From the IMG/VR virus record IMGVR_UViG_3300042691_023625, positions 1 to 40,356 of that record: 40,356 bases of DNA; one strand, 5' to 3'. A model generated the notes under the pieces. The model was given only the letters and a program-made list of their open reading frames with translations, was not told where the DNA came from and did not search any database. How positions within the stretch are numbered: position 1 is the stretch's first letter; every line of letters starts with the position of its first letter. Positions 34,149 through 40,356 of this stretch are shown piece after piece. The stretch comes from a virus. A program made the position numbers and the translations under genes.

Positions 34149-34532
34149 TTATTTATGTGATGAATTTAATTCTTCAACTATTATTTTTTGTTGTTCTACT
34201 TCTCTTTTTGATATTTCTCTCTGTACATGTTCAAAACATACACTCGAATTGTTCTTTTGTTTCTTTTCTTTATTCTTTTTTATATAATCTATTTTTTTTG
34301 TATTTTTTGGAATTATTACTCTGTATAATTTTGCTACACGTTCATTGTCTGTATATATTGAATTTATATAATACCACCTGTTTAGCGTTTCATTAACGAT
34401 ATTTGAGTGGTCTGGACCAACCATACTTAACCACCTATTTAATAGGTAGGTAGAGCTTTTTTCTTGTAAATTAAGACCTGTTTTTGGTTTTTTTAAAATC
34501 CAATTAATTAAATCAAATATAGATTGACTCAT
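34149..34532 (-). CDS. 62: Probable clamp-loader small subunit (gp62-like)
   Basis: Probable non-ATPase partner of the gp44-like clamp loader. The conserved-looking core is TYLLNRWLSMVGPDHSNIVN (28-47), which fits gp62 proteins of T4-like phages (a short helix ...NRxLSM.P......N), followed by YRVIIPKNTKKIDYIKK (70-86), the Pro-Lys/Arg basic segment these proteins carry. It is shorter (127 aa) than T4 gp62 (187), with a Lys/Glu-rich helical tail. It overlaps the gene upstream by ATGA and sits with helicase and chaperone genes. Unlike T4, it is not next to the gp44 gene. The call rests on short motifs. Confidence 0.55.
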   Translation of the reverse strand: MSQSIFDLINWILKKPKTGLNLQEKSSTYLLNRWLSMVGPDHSNIVNETLNRWYYINSIYTDNERVAKLYRVIIPKNTKKIDYIKKNKEKKQKNNSSVCFEHVQREISKREVEQQKIIVEELNSSHK

Positions 34533-35059
34533 GATGGTTTTACCAGTTCTAGAGAAATTGATTTGATGATTTCATAAAAAGACTCATCTATTTTTTTACT
34601 CAAGTCATCTATTTGTTTATCATTTAGTAAAAGTTTTCCGTTATTTAATCCAATATATCCTAGCGAGAAAACATTATCTGGTTGTTTTAACATTGAAAAA
34701 TTTACTTCTTTTGTTTTTTTATTTTCTTGATAAACGAATATTGAATCATTTTCATTTAACTCAACTTTAGTATATACATTTAAATCTTGCAAGTTATTTT
34801 TAATTTTATTTAAAAATAATTTCTTAAAACATATATTTCCAAGTTGTCCTAAATTTGGAATTTCCCAACATATATTTATAGAATCATTGAATGTTGGGTA
34901 ATCATGAAAGAAATAATCTTTATCAAACTGGATATTCATATCTCCTCTAAATATTACAACAACTCCATTTGGTTTGTAATCTTTCTCATAGAAATCATAA
35001 CCAAATTTTTGTTTTAGTAATGAGCCATTAAATGTTATTTTGTTTTGTTTATATATCAT
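34529..35059 (-). CDS. Hypothetical operon protein (176 aa)
   Basis: Not recognised. A soluble beta-rich protein; strands such as NGVVVIFRGDMNIQFDKDYF (31-50) and a central INICWEIPNLGQLGNICFKK (61-80) alternate with Asn/Asp loops, and the C-terminus is a helix with DDLSKKIDESFYEIIKSISL. No cysteine motif, signal peptide or membrane helix is seen. It overlaps the glycosyltransferase gene upstream by 4 bases and the gp62-like gene downstream by ATGA, so it is expressed with replication genes. Its function cannot be read from the sequence. Confidence 0.65.
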   Translation of the reverse strand: MIYKQNKITFNGSLLKQKFGYDFYEKDYKPNGVVVIFRGDMNIQFDKDYFFHDYPTFNDSINICWEIPNLGQLGNICFKKLFLNKIKNNLQDLNVYTKVELNENDSIFVYQENKKTKEVNFSMLKQPDNVFSLGYIGLNNGKLLLNDKQIDDLSKKIDESFYEIIKSISLELVKPS

Positions 35060-35730
35060 AGTTTGTATTCTTCTTTAAATATAATGTTACTGTTTTCCCA
35101 TTCTTGTGTCATCATACTATCACCCAATCCGTGATGAACAACATTTATTGGTAAAACTCCCACTTTAACTTTGTGTTTATTACAATTTAAACAAAAAGCC
35201 ATATCATAATGGTGAAATTTAAATTTTTCATTAAATCTGGCTTCTGTTTTTAATAATTCTGAAACATTCACAGAAATAAATAATCCATCTATAATCAGTA
35301 CTCTTCCACTGGTTGGACCAAACACAGATGTCCATATAAAATTATCTTTTTTATGAGAAACCTCACCCATCATATCACCTCTGTCACAACATAAGTGCCA
35401 TGCTAATTTGTTTTTTGACAAATCACATGTTTTTGATCCAGCCAAACCTGTAACAACATAAGGAGATTCATTTAGTTTTTCAACTAAAAACAAATCATTT
35501 ATTTCAAGGTCATCGTGCATAAAGACCAAAATATCATTTTTGTATTCTTCTATAAGATATGAGTTATATACTTCTGATAATCCTTTTTTGTTATCTTTTA
35601 CTATTCTAACATCAAATTCAGAATCTGTATATAATTTGTGTAGTTTTTCTAATGTTCTATATATTGGTTTGTTTTGAAATTCATCAATCGTTTTACTTAA
35701 AGTACAAACAATAGCTATTATTTTTTTCAT
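35056..35730 (-). CDS. Family 2-like glycosyltransferase
   Basis: A GT-A-fold sugar transferase (224 aa) of the GT2 type. Opening strand MKKIIAIVCTLSK with a nucleotide-sugar pocket, VRIVKDNKKGLSEVYNSYLI (41-60), the metal-binding HDD in FMHDDLEI (70-77), GLAGSK (95-100), FKFHHYDMAFCLNC (170-183) as the acceptor/catalytic region, and VVHHGLGDS (197-205), as in small GT2 enzymes. Target could be a virion or host surface sugar, or DNA. I chose ATG 35730, which follows AAAACA; an in-frame TTG at 35739 would add three residues. It heads the minus-strand operon and overlaps the next gene by 4 bases. Confidence 0.75.
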   Translation of the reverse strand: MKKIIAIVCTLSKTIDEFQNKPIYRTLEKLHKLYTDSEFDVRIVKDNKKGLSEVYNSYLIEEYKNDILVFMHDDLEINDLFLVEKLNESPYVVTGLAGSKTCDLSKNKLAWHLCCDRGDMMGEVSHKKDNFIWTSVFGPTSGRVLIIDGLFISVNVSELLKTEARFNEKFKFHHYDMAFCLNCNKHKVKVGVLPINVVHHGLGDSMMTQEWENSNIIFKEEYKL

Positions 35731-35789
35731 TGTTTTCAATATATTATATTATAAAAAATAAAAAATCAAGTTTTTACATTAAAAAAGAG

Positions 35790-35801
35790 TAAATATAAAT
35801 A
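35790..35801 (+). promoter_or_regulatory. T4-like late promoter core (TAAATATAAATA)
   Basis: TAAATATAAATA contains both the local motif TAAATATA (35790-35797) and an exact T4 late-promoter core TATAAATA (35794-35801). It ends 13 bases before the ATG at 35815. The same combination occurs at 39587-39598. Confidence 0.6.
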
Positions 35802-35814
35802 TTATTCTATATAA

Positions 35815-36339
35815 ATGAAGACTTCATCAAAAACAAAATTAAAAGTAGAAAAAATTATTAAAAAAAATTCAGGAAAAGGATTATTTGAGTCAAATAATCT
35901 TTTTGCTAAAACATTCCTTTTAAACATTTTAAAAGAACAAGATGAACAACCACAAAATCCAGAAAGCTTTACACCAGAAAAAAACAAGAAAGATTTTGAA
36001 AAATCTTTACAACCGGAAACTTCTGAAAAGCAATTTGATGTAGATGGAGTTTCTATTGAAGTTCATATAGAAAACATTAAGAAAATTAAAGAATTTTCAG
36101 ATAAATTGAATGACTTTGCTGCTTATTTAAATGATCCTCATAGTACTGAAAGTTTACATAAAATTTTATCAGATAACGATAAACCAGGATCACTTCTTCG
36201 TGGTATAACCAGAAAAACCTCTGATGGCATAACAAGAGTTGCTGGTGAAATTGAAAAATTAAAAGAAGTTTTAAATTCATTTATTATTCTTGCTCCAAAG
36301 AAACTCAGAGATCAAGAACCAATAAGTGGTGGTGGTTAA
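35815..36339 (+). CDS. Hypothetical charged protein (174 aa), possible virion-internal protein
   Basis: Not recognised. The first 45 residues are basic, then a hydrophobic helix ending in TFLLNILKEQDEQ, which may be a targeting peptide with a hydrophobic-x-Glu site. The middle is an acidic, low-complexity linker (about 45-75), followed by a helical domain (EVHIENIKKIKEFSDKLNDF and on) and a C-terminal helix with GEIEKLKEVLNSFIIL, ending in SGGG. It has an exact late-promoter core upstream. It ends convergently with the primase gene, overlapping by 4 bases. A scaffold or packaged protein would fit the charge pattern; that is inference. Confidence 0.65.
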   Translation: MKTSSKTKLKVEKIIKKNSGKGLFESNNLFAKTFLLNILKEQDEQPQNPESFTPEKNKKDFEKSLQPETSEKQFDVDGVSIEVHIENIKKIKEFSDKLNDFAAYLNDPHSTESLHKILSDNDKPGSLLRGITRKTSDGITRVAGEIEKLKEVLNSFIILAPKKLRDQEPISGGG

Positions 36340-37313
36340 TTTGTAGGATAAATGTTGTTTATAATAAATTTATAATCTATACCATTCAAATTTTGTTTAA
36401 TGCACCATTCATTCAAGTCTTTAAACTTACATCCTAGCGGCCACATATAAACATTTTCTTTGTTGTATACAAATTCTTTAATTTTCTCTTTAGCAGTTTG
36501 ATCAACATATGGATTATCTAAAATCCATATTTTTTTATGGAACGGGTATCTTGATAATTGTTGTTTCTGTAATTCTGTTAAGTTTAATCCAGCTACACCA
36601 ACGCCATTTTTAATAAACATAGAGTCTATTGGACCTTCTGTTAAGAAGATATAGTCAAATTCTTCATCAATATTGTTTATGTTAAATAAACTTTTTTCGC
36701 CTCCACTTTTACTTAAATATTTTGGAGAAGAACCATCTAAACATCTTGTTTGATAGAACAAAACTTTATTTTTATCAAAAAATGGTATACATAAACGGTT
36801 TTTGTGAATATAATCTTTAAAACTTATGTAAAATGATTCACATTTGTTTATCGCTGTATCTATTTTCCTTTCTTTTATATACGAAAGACATTTTTTAAGT
36901 ATAAAATTGTCTTTATAATAAAAAATTTGAGAGTTGTCTTGTAAATTTATACTATCTAATGGCAAATCATTATATTTAACAGATTTTTGTTTTATATTTT
37001 GTGTAAAAATAACCTCTTCTGATGTTGATTCTTGTAAAATTTCATTTTTTAATTCGTCAACTGATGAATCAGATACTTCTAATATCCAAGAAAATGCATT
37101 CCATGATCTAGAACAATTAAAACAATAAAAACTTTGAGTTTTTGGATAAAAAAACAATCTTTTTCGTTTCCCAAAACTTTTACCCTCTTTACAAACAGGA
37201 CATCCTGCGTTGTAAACGCCTTCAGTCTTTTTAAAACTTGGATTATGACTATAATTATAAAATTTCTTTAAAAGAAAAGAGTCTGGTATTTTCACACCAG
37301 ACTCTTTTATCAT
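36336..37313 (-). CDS. 61: DNA primase (gp61-like, zinc finger and TOPRIM)
   Basis: Makes RNA primers for lagging-strand synthesis. Seen: a CHC2-type zinc finger with C38, C41 (GCPVCKEG) and C64, C67 (YCFNCSRSW), a linker helix, a catalytic N-lobe with LCIPFFDKNKVLFYQTRCLD (174-193) and a KSGGEKSLFN loop (about 202-211), then a TOPRIM domain with TEGPID (225-230) and the second acidic site in LDNPYVD (265-271). Length 325 is close to T4 gp61 (342). The start is ATG 37313. The first 13 codons contain a long perfect hairpin. It follows the 37336-38196 gene by 22 bases on the same strand. Confidence 0.88.
   Translation of the reverse strand: MIKESGVKIPDSFLLKKFYNYSHNPSFKKTEGVYNAGCPVCKEGKSFGKRKRLFFYPKTQSFYCFNCSRSWNAFSWILEVSDSSVDELKNEILQESTSEEVIFTQNIKQKSVKYNDLPLDSINLQDNSQIFYYKDNFILKKCLSYIKERKIDTAINKCESFYISFKDYIHKNRLCIPFFDKNKVLFYQTRCLDGSSPKYLSKSGGEKSLFNINNIDEEFDYIFLTEGPIDSMFIKNGVGVAGLNLTELQKQQLSRYPFHKKIWILDNPYVDQTAKEKIKEFVYNKENVYMWPLGCKFKDLNEWCIKQNLNGIDYKFIINNIYPTN
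37275..37308 (-). terminator. Terminator-like hairpin overlapping the primase start
   Basis: AAAAGAGTCTGGT (37275-37287) pairs perfectly over 13 bp with ACCAGACTCTTTT (37296-37308) around an 8-base loop. On the minus strand the hairpin ends in a T-rich TTTTCTTTT; on the plus strand it is followed by ATCATTTTTTT. It lies in codons 2-13 of the primase gene, just after the upstream minus-strand gene ends, so it may be that gene's terminator or a leaky attenuator of the primase. Confidence 0.5.
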
Positions 37314-37335
37314 TTTTTTAATGTAATGTCAATTA

Positions 37336-38196
37336 TTAATAGTCTCTGTTCTTATATGGGTCGCTTTCAATAGCATCTCTAAAAGCAGCATCAACATCTT
37401 CATCTTCGTCTCTCAAATCGTCTTCTTTAAATGGTATACCTGTTTCTGGAATATCAAAATCATCATCTGTTACAGTTCCTAAAGTTTCTACTGTTTTTGT
37501 TTCTTTACTGACTTCAAAGTTTCCTTCTTCATTTTGAACTAGTTCTCCGGTAGAAATCAAAGAATCTACTATACTTTCAGCTGTCATTTCATTTCTACCC
37601 ATTCTTCCTATAAGATAGCGAAGTATTTCTTCTTTTGACATAGAATCCGATGCTTGGACAGTCTGTAAAACTTTTTCTTTTATACCTTCGTTTTTAAATG
37701 GATTATCTTTAAATTCTGGTGAAAACTCATCATCACTTTCATCAGAGATTTCTTGTTCTGATGAGCTTTGTTCATGAGTATCTTTCATTTTTTGAATTAA
37801 CCCCTGTAATTTAGAACTCCATCTAGTAGCTAAAGTAGACATCCCTTCTTTATTTCCTTTAAATCTTTCTCTGGTTATTTTATCCACCAGTGAGTTTATA
37901 TCAGAATATCTCAAATAATCAATTCCGTCATTTTTAGTTTCTTCTAAATGAGTTGCTATTTCATCTAACATAGATTTAATATTATCTGTAGTCAAGTTTC
38001 CTAAATAGCCCTGACCTTTCCAACGTTCTATTGCTGGATCTATTATTGATTTGTAGTCATCTGATTCAGAATCTTCTAATTTATTTATAAGTTTTTCTAC
38101 GTTAAAATTAACGTTTCCAAATCTTTGTTGTTTTGATATTGTTCCTTCTGACATCATCAAGGATTCAAACAATGTATCGAATTTAAGTTTTTTCAT
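37336..38196 (-). CDS. Hypothetical acidic protein (286 aa), possible prohead/internal protein
   Basis: Not recognised. The N-terminus, MKKLKFDTLFESLMMSEGT, is an amphipathic helix ending in M-S-E-G, much like a T4 prohead-protease site. A helical region follows (about 20-135). The next stretch is highly acidic (SSSEQEISDESDDEFSPEF, about 145-163). A winged-helix-like segment comes after it (MSKEEILRYLIGRMGRNEMT, about 189-208, then VDSLISTGELVQNEEGNFEV). The tail is very acidic (DLRDEDEDVDAAF). The acidity and length suit scaffold-core or packaged proteins. It is preceded by TAAATAATA and followed by the primase. Confidence 0.65.
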   Translation of the reverse strand: MKKLKFDTLFESLMMSEGTISKQQRFGNVNFNVEKLINKLEDSESDDYKSIIDPAIERWKGQGYLGNLTTDNIKSMLDEIATHLEETKNDGIDYLRYSDINSLVDKITRERFKGNKEGMSTLATRWSSKLQGLIQKMKDTHEQSSSEQEISDESDDEFSPEFKDNPFKNEGIKEKVLQTVQASDSMSKEEILRYLIGRMGRNEMTAESIVDSLISTGELVQNEEGNFEVSKETKTVETLGTVTDDDFDIPETGIPFKEDDLRDEDEDVDAAFRDAIESDPYKNRDY

Positions 38197-38216
38197 AAAA
38201 TATAATATTATTTATC

Positions 38217-38849
38217 TCAAATTATTCCAGTTAATAAACTTTCATTTTCCCCATAGGGAGTTCCTTGTTCTGTTAAGTATAGTTTAGTCATCTGTACTCT
38301 TTCTTTCGGAGAACCAAAAATCTCAATAACGGCAGGACAATCCTCGGATGGAAATATTTTTCCCTCGGATTTATGGTAGGATGCAACAAATGTTTTAAAT
38401 ATATTATCAATTTCTTCTCTGTAAACCGGATCGTTATCCCTCTGTTCAGATTCGGTCATCTCAACAGGAGATACTTTTGTTAATGGTATAAAAAATATAA
38501 TATCATAAAGTTTTAATGTTTCTCTAACTAAAACTCTTGTTTCATCTAAAAATTTTTCTGATACTTTATCCTTTAAAAACAACCAACTTGTATATGCCAT
38601 ATTGTCTAATACACATCTATCAAAAATAACATTTTCTTTTTTCGTGAATTGTGTTGCTTGATCTATTAAGCAGTTCAATATTTCTCTTTGAGAGTTTTCG
38701 TCTCCATTGGATGAATGGTTTAGGTTTTTTGATTTAATCAAATCTCTATATGTATTTGATGGAGTTTCATAATTAGTCCATTCATTACAAAAATCCTTTA
38801 TATAAGTGCTTTTTCCTACACAAGATGTACCACAAACAGCTATTTTCAT
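38217..38849 (-). CDS. P-loop nucleoside/nucleotide kinase-like ATPase (AAA_28 type)
   Basis: A P-loop protein (210 aa) of the AAA_28/NadR-kinase-like group. Walker A is GTSCVGKST (7-15) in MKIAVCGTSCVGKSTYIKDF; a substrate-pocket motif VIFDRCVLDNMAYT (74-87), the DR-x-x-x-D typical of deoxynucleoside and nicotinamide riboside kinases; then YDIIFFIPL, and a lid-like Arg region (ESEQRDNDPVYREEID). It likely phosphorylates a small nucleoside or nucleotide to feed phage DNA or NAD synthesis; the substrate is not decidable. It overlaps the upstream gene by 4 bases and ends 20 bases before the gene at 38196. Confidence 0.72.
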   Translation of the reverse strand: MKIAVCGTSCVGKSTYIKDFCNEWTNYETPSNTYRDLIKSKNLNHSSNGDENSQREILNCLIDQATQFTKKENVIFDRCVLDNMAYTSWLFLKDKVSEKFLDETRVLVRETLKLYDIIFFIPLTKVSPVEMTESEQRDNDPVYREEIDNIFKTFVASYHKSEGKIFPSEDCPAVIEIFGSPKERVQMTKLYLTEQGTPYGENESLLTGII

Positions 38850-39121
38850 ACAATATCCTCCTTTAAAATTTCTGGAAAGTTTAAAATAATTTTTGGTGTT
38901 ATCTCATCAAAGTATGTATTTCCATTTTCGAGTAATGGGTTGTGGATAAAAATATTATTCAAACTCAAATTTGGAGTAGAATTTTTAATTTTTTGTGCAA
39001 TTTCAAAAAGACTATCTATGTCATTTTTGTCCCAATTAGCACAAACATCACAACCTAACGAGAATAACAAACTTTCAGTAATGTATAAAAGTTCTTTTTC
39101 TGTAAAATTTAAATTTTCCAT
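38846..39121 (-). CDS. Small hypothetical protein (91 aa)
   Basis: Not recognised. A small acidic helical protein (NFTEKELLYITESLLFSLGC, 5-24) with two cysteines close together (GCDVCANWD, 23-31) and a second helix, followed by extended C-terminal residues. It overlaps the kinase gene by 4 bases and is probably co-translated with it, which may make it a partner. No promoter match is clear upstream. Confidence 0.6.
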   Translation of the reverse strand: MENLNFTEKELLYITESLLFSLGCDVCANWDKNDIDSLFEIAQKIKNSTPNLSLNNIFIHNPLLENGNTYFDEITPKIILNFPEILKEDIV

Positions 39122-39160
39122 ATATTAGAAGTTATAATCTATGGAATTTTCTTATAAAAG

Positions 39161-39550
39161 TCAAGATGTTTTTTCTGGCGGTATAGAATTTAATAATTCT
39201 TCTATTTTTGTTTTTTGACCTTTTATATTATCCACATCTTCTGATAATTTACTAATAATGTCTTTTACATTATCATCTTCTTTATCTAAAAAGTTTAATA
39301 ATTTTATTATTTTATCTATCCAATTTTTATCTATAAGTCCTTTTTCATCTTCTTTGAGTGCTGATATTTCTTCATCTGGATCAAGTTTAGTAGAGACTGT
39401 TGCATTTTCTTGATCTTGTGATGCTGTATCGTCTTGTGTGTCATCCAATCCTTCAATAGGTTGTGTTTGGATTTGATTTTGCTCAACATTTTCTTGTTCA
39501 GACAATAATTCTTTTCTAATATTGTTATATACTTTTATAAAACTACTCAT
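39161..39550 (-). CDS. Hypothetical acidic protein (129 aa), possible prohead/internal protein
   Basis: Not recognised. It begins with an amphipathic helix MSSFIKVYNNIRKELLSEQE that may be a capsid-targeting peptide cut after L-S-E. A Gln/Asp/Thr-rich disordered stretch follows (about 22-55), then a charged helical part (LIDKNWIDKIIKLLNFLDKE; DIISKLSEDVDNIKGQKTKI) ending in a short tail. Strongly acidic overall. An exact TAAATATA (39562-39555) sits four bases before its ATG, in a context identical to that of the gp15-like gene (CACTAAATATA). It is divergent from the repeat-rich gene at 39608. Confidence 0.65.
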   Translation of the reverse strand: MSSFIKVYNNIRKELLSEQENVEQNQIQTQPIEGLDDTQDDTASQDQENATVSTKLDPDEEISALKEDEKGLIDKNWIDKIIKLLNFLDKEDDNVKDIISKLSEDVDNIKGQKTKIEELLNSIPPEKTS

Positions 39551-39554
39551 ATTT

Positions 39555-39562
39555 TATATTTA
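39555..39562 (-). promoter_or_regulatory. TAAATATA motif, candidate late promoter
   Basis: Minus-strand CACTAAATATAAAAT immediately precedes the ATG at 39550. CACTAAATATA is identical to the sequence before the GTG at 31099. Only 57 bases separate this gene from the divergent one at 39608, which has its own TAAATATAAATA. Confidence 0.5.
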
Positions 39563-39586
39563 GTGTTTTATGAACAATTTTTTGAA

Positions 39587-39598
39587 TAAATATAAATA
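39587..39598 (+). promoter_or_regulatory. T4-like late promoter core (TAAATATAAATA)
   Basis: TAAATATA (39587-39594) overlaps an exact TATAAATA (39591-39598), 9 bases before the ATG at 39608. It is the same 12-base string as at 35790-35801. Confidence 0.6.
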
Positions 39599-39607
39599 AA
39601 TTATTAT

Positions 39608-40356
39608 ATGCAATACATAAAAACCCAAGGTCTTTTAATAGATACCGATAAAAAAGAATTTTCAGTCTTAACCGATGCTATTTCATTAAGTTCAAATACA
39701 AAACAATTTAGTTTATTTAATGGTGATGGTTTAACTGTAGATGCTGATAAAAAAACTTTTAATTTTCTAAATGGGGTTTTTACATTAAGTGCTGAATCAG
39801 ATGCAAATCAATTTAAAATATTTGATAATGGTGTTGTAGACAAAAATTGTATTGGATTATTAAATACAGGAAGTAATACTTTAGATAAATCTGTATCTAT
39901 AAATACATTAAACTCTACAATTTCTTCAAATTCTTTATCTATAAATTCAAAAAATTCAATATCAAAAAATAATTCTGTTTTGTTGGGTGGTTTAAACGAA
40001 GATATTGATAATTCGTTTTCGGTTTTGAGTAATTCTAATAAACTTTCTCTGTCCTCTATAAGTGTATTGTCTAATTCTTTGACAGCTTCGAATAAATCAG
40101 TATCAATTGGTGGAACTCAGAATACATTAAACAATTCTACCTCATTTAATACAGTATCTTCTAATTTAACAGATAAGTCAGTAGGACTTTATTCCACTAA
40201 TTCTGTTTTATTATTAAGTTCTTTAGCAATCGGTGGAACTCAGAATACATTAAACAATTCTACCTCATTTAATACAATATCTTCTAATTTAACAGATAAA
40301 TCAGTATCAATCGGTGGAACTCAGAATACATTAAACAATTCTACCTCATTTAATAC
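39608..40356 (+). CDS. Repeat-rich fibre/adhesin-like protein, cut by the right edge
   Basis: An open frame of at least 249 codons that runs off the window without a stop. The start is ATG 39608, after a late-promoter core. The first 75 residues hold four imperfect repeats of 16-18 residues built on D.DKK.FSVL-type strands (DTDKKEFSVLTDAISLS; SNTKQFSLFNGDGLTVD; ADKKTFNFLNGVFTLSA; then SDANQFKIF). The rest is Ser/Asn/Leu-rich with a 27-residue repeat beginning IGGTQNTLNNSTSFNT. Such short hydrophobic-polar strands recall trimeric adhesin heads (YadA-like) or beta-helical fibre shafts. No signal peptide. As late-expressed, it is most likely a virion fibre; full size is unknown. Confidence 0.75.
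   Translation, partial: MQYIKTQGLLIDTDKKEFSVLTDAISLSSNTKQFSLFNGDGLTVDADKKTFNFLNGVFTLSAESDANQFKIFDNGVVDKNCIGLLNTGSNTLDKSVSINTLNSTISSNSLSINSKNSISKNNSVLLGGLNEDIDNSFSVLSNSNKLSLSSISVLSNSLTASNKSVSIGGTQNTLNNSTSFNTVSSNLTDKSVGLYSTNSVLLLSSLAIGGTQNTLNNSTSFNTISSNLTDKSVSIGGTQNTLNNSTSFN
40104..40356 (+). repeat. 81-base coding tandem repeat with one 42-base insert
   Basis: Three near-identical copies start with the shared string GGTGGAACTCAG at 40109, 40232 and 40313. Copies two and three are 81 bases apart (27 codons); copies one and two are 123 apart (41 codons), because an extra 42 bases (14 codons) sit between them. The copies differ at a few bases only and the array runs into the window edge. Confidence 0.85.

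Noticed and set aside
35743-35769. Sigma-70 promoter for the operon: TTGATT with two overlapping TATAAT boxes on the minus strand
   Set aside because: Spacing is 10 or 15 bases, not 17, and TATAAT is common in DNA this A+T-rich; too weak to list as a feature.
40104-40356. CRISPR-like spaced repeats
   Set aside because: The repeats are 81 bases in frame within an open coding region, with no unique spacers of constant length; they are protein repeats.
1-40356. Stop-codon reassignment
   Set aside because: Genes end cleanly with TAA or TGA at tight junctions (ATGA, TAATG), and no gene reads through TAG or TGA; the standard bacterial code is enough.
1-40356. tRNA genes
   Set aside because: No cloverleaf-like segment was recognised by eye in the small gaps between genes; a tRNAscan run would settle it.

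Overview
This window is one stretch of a large, strongly A+T-rich tailed phage genome with a contractile tail, related to the T4 superfamily. The evidence is a set of T4-type core genes: baseplate wedge gp25 and gp6, a gp15-like tail terminator/sheath stabiliser, clamp-loader large subunit gp44, a probable clamp-loader small subunit gp62, a gp61-like primase, a gp31-like GroES co-chaperonin and a probable small terminase (gp16-like). No ribosomal RNA, tRNA, CRISPR array or integrase was seen. Translation starts almost never carry a Shine-Dalgarno sequence and instead lie in A/T-only leaders. That habit is typical of Bacteroidota and their phages, so a Bacteroidota host is inferred, not shown.

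Layout. 1-1600: a perfect 16-bp hairpin terminator and a homing endonuclease gene on the minus strand. 1605-4959: small and hypothetical genes, the terminase candidate and gp44, in alternating orientation. 4996-28817: a 24-kb plus-strand tail cassette. It starts with gp25 and gp6, continues with very large beta-rich virion proteins (1436, 1533, 614, 711 and 1148 aa) carrying PKD, beta-propeller (NHL-like), LamG and fibre-like repeats, and ends with three tandem paralogues and a fibre-like protein. 28827-29954: a tail-fibre-chaperone-like gene, a small cysteine-pair protein and a ferritin-like protein. 29912-31099: gp15-like protein on the minus strand. 31108-35730: a tight minus-strand operon with glycosyltransferase, unknown, gp62-like, GroES-like, WYL_2/DUF2693-like, unknown, DnaJ-type zinc protein and DinG/XPD-like helicase. 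35815-39550: hypothetical proteins, primase and a P-loop kinase. 39608 to the right edge: the start of a repeat-rich fibre/adhesin gene, cut by the window.

How the genes work together. gp44 and gp62 would load the sliding clamp while the primase and helicase serve replication. The 24-kb cassette would build the baseplate and its host-contacting decorations, and the gp15-like protein would close the tail tube. A short motif, TAAATATA, lies just upstream of several genes on both strands and is the best candidate for a T4-type late promoter. Most coordinates rest on clear open frames with tight or overlapping junctions. Many virion proteins can be described only by fold-like patterns, not by a recognised family.
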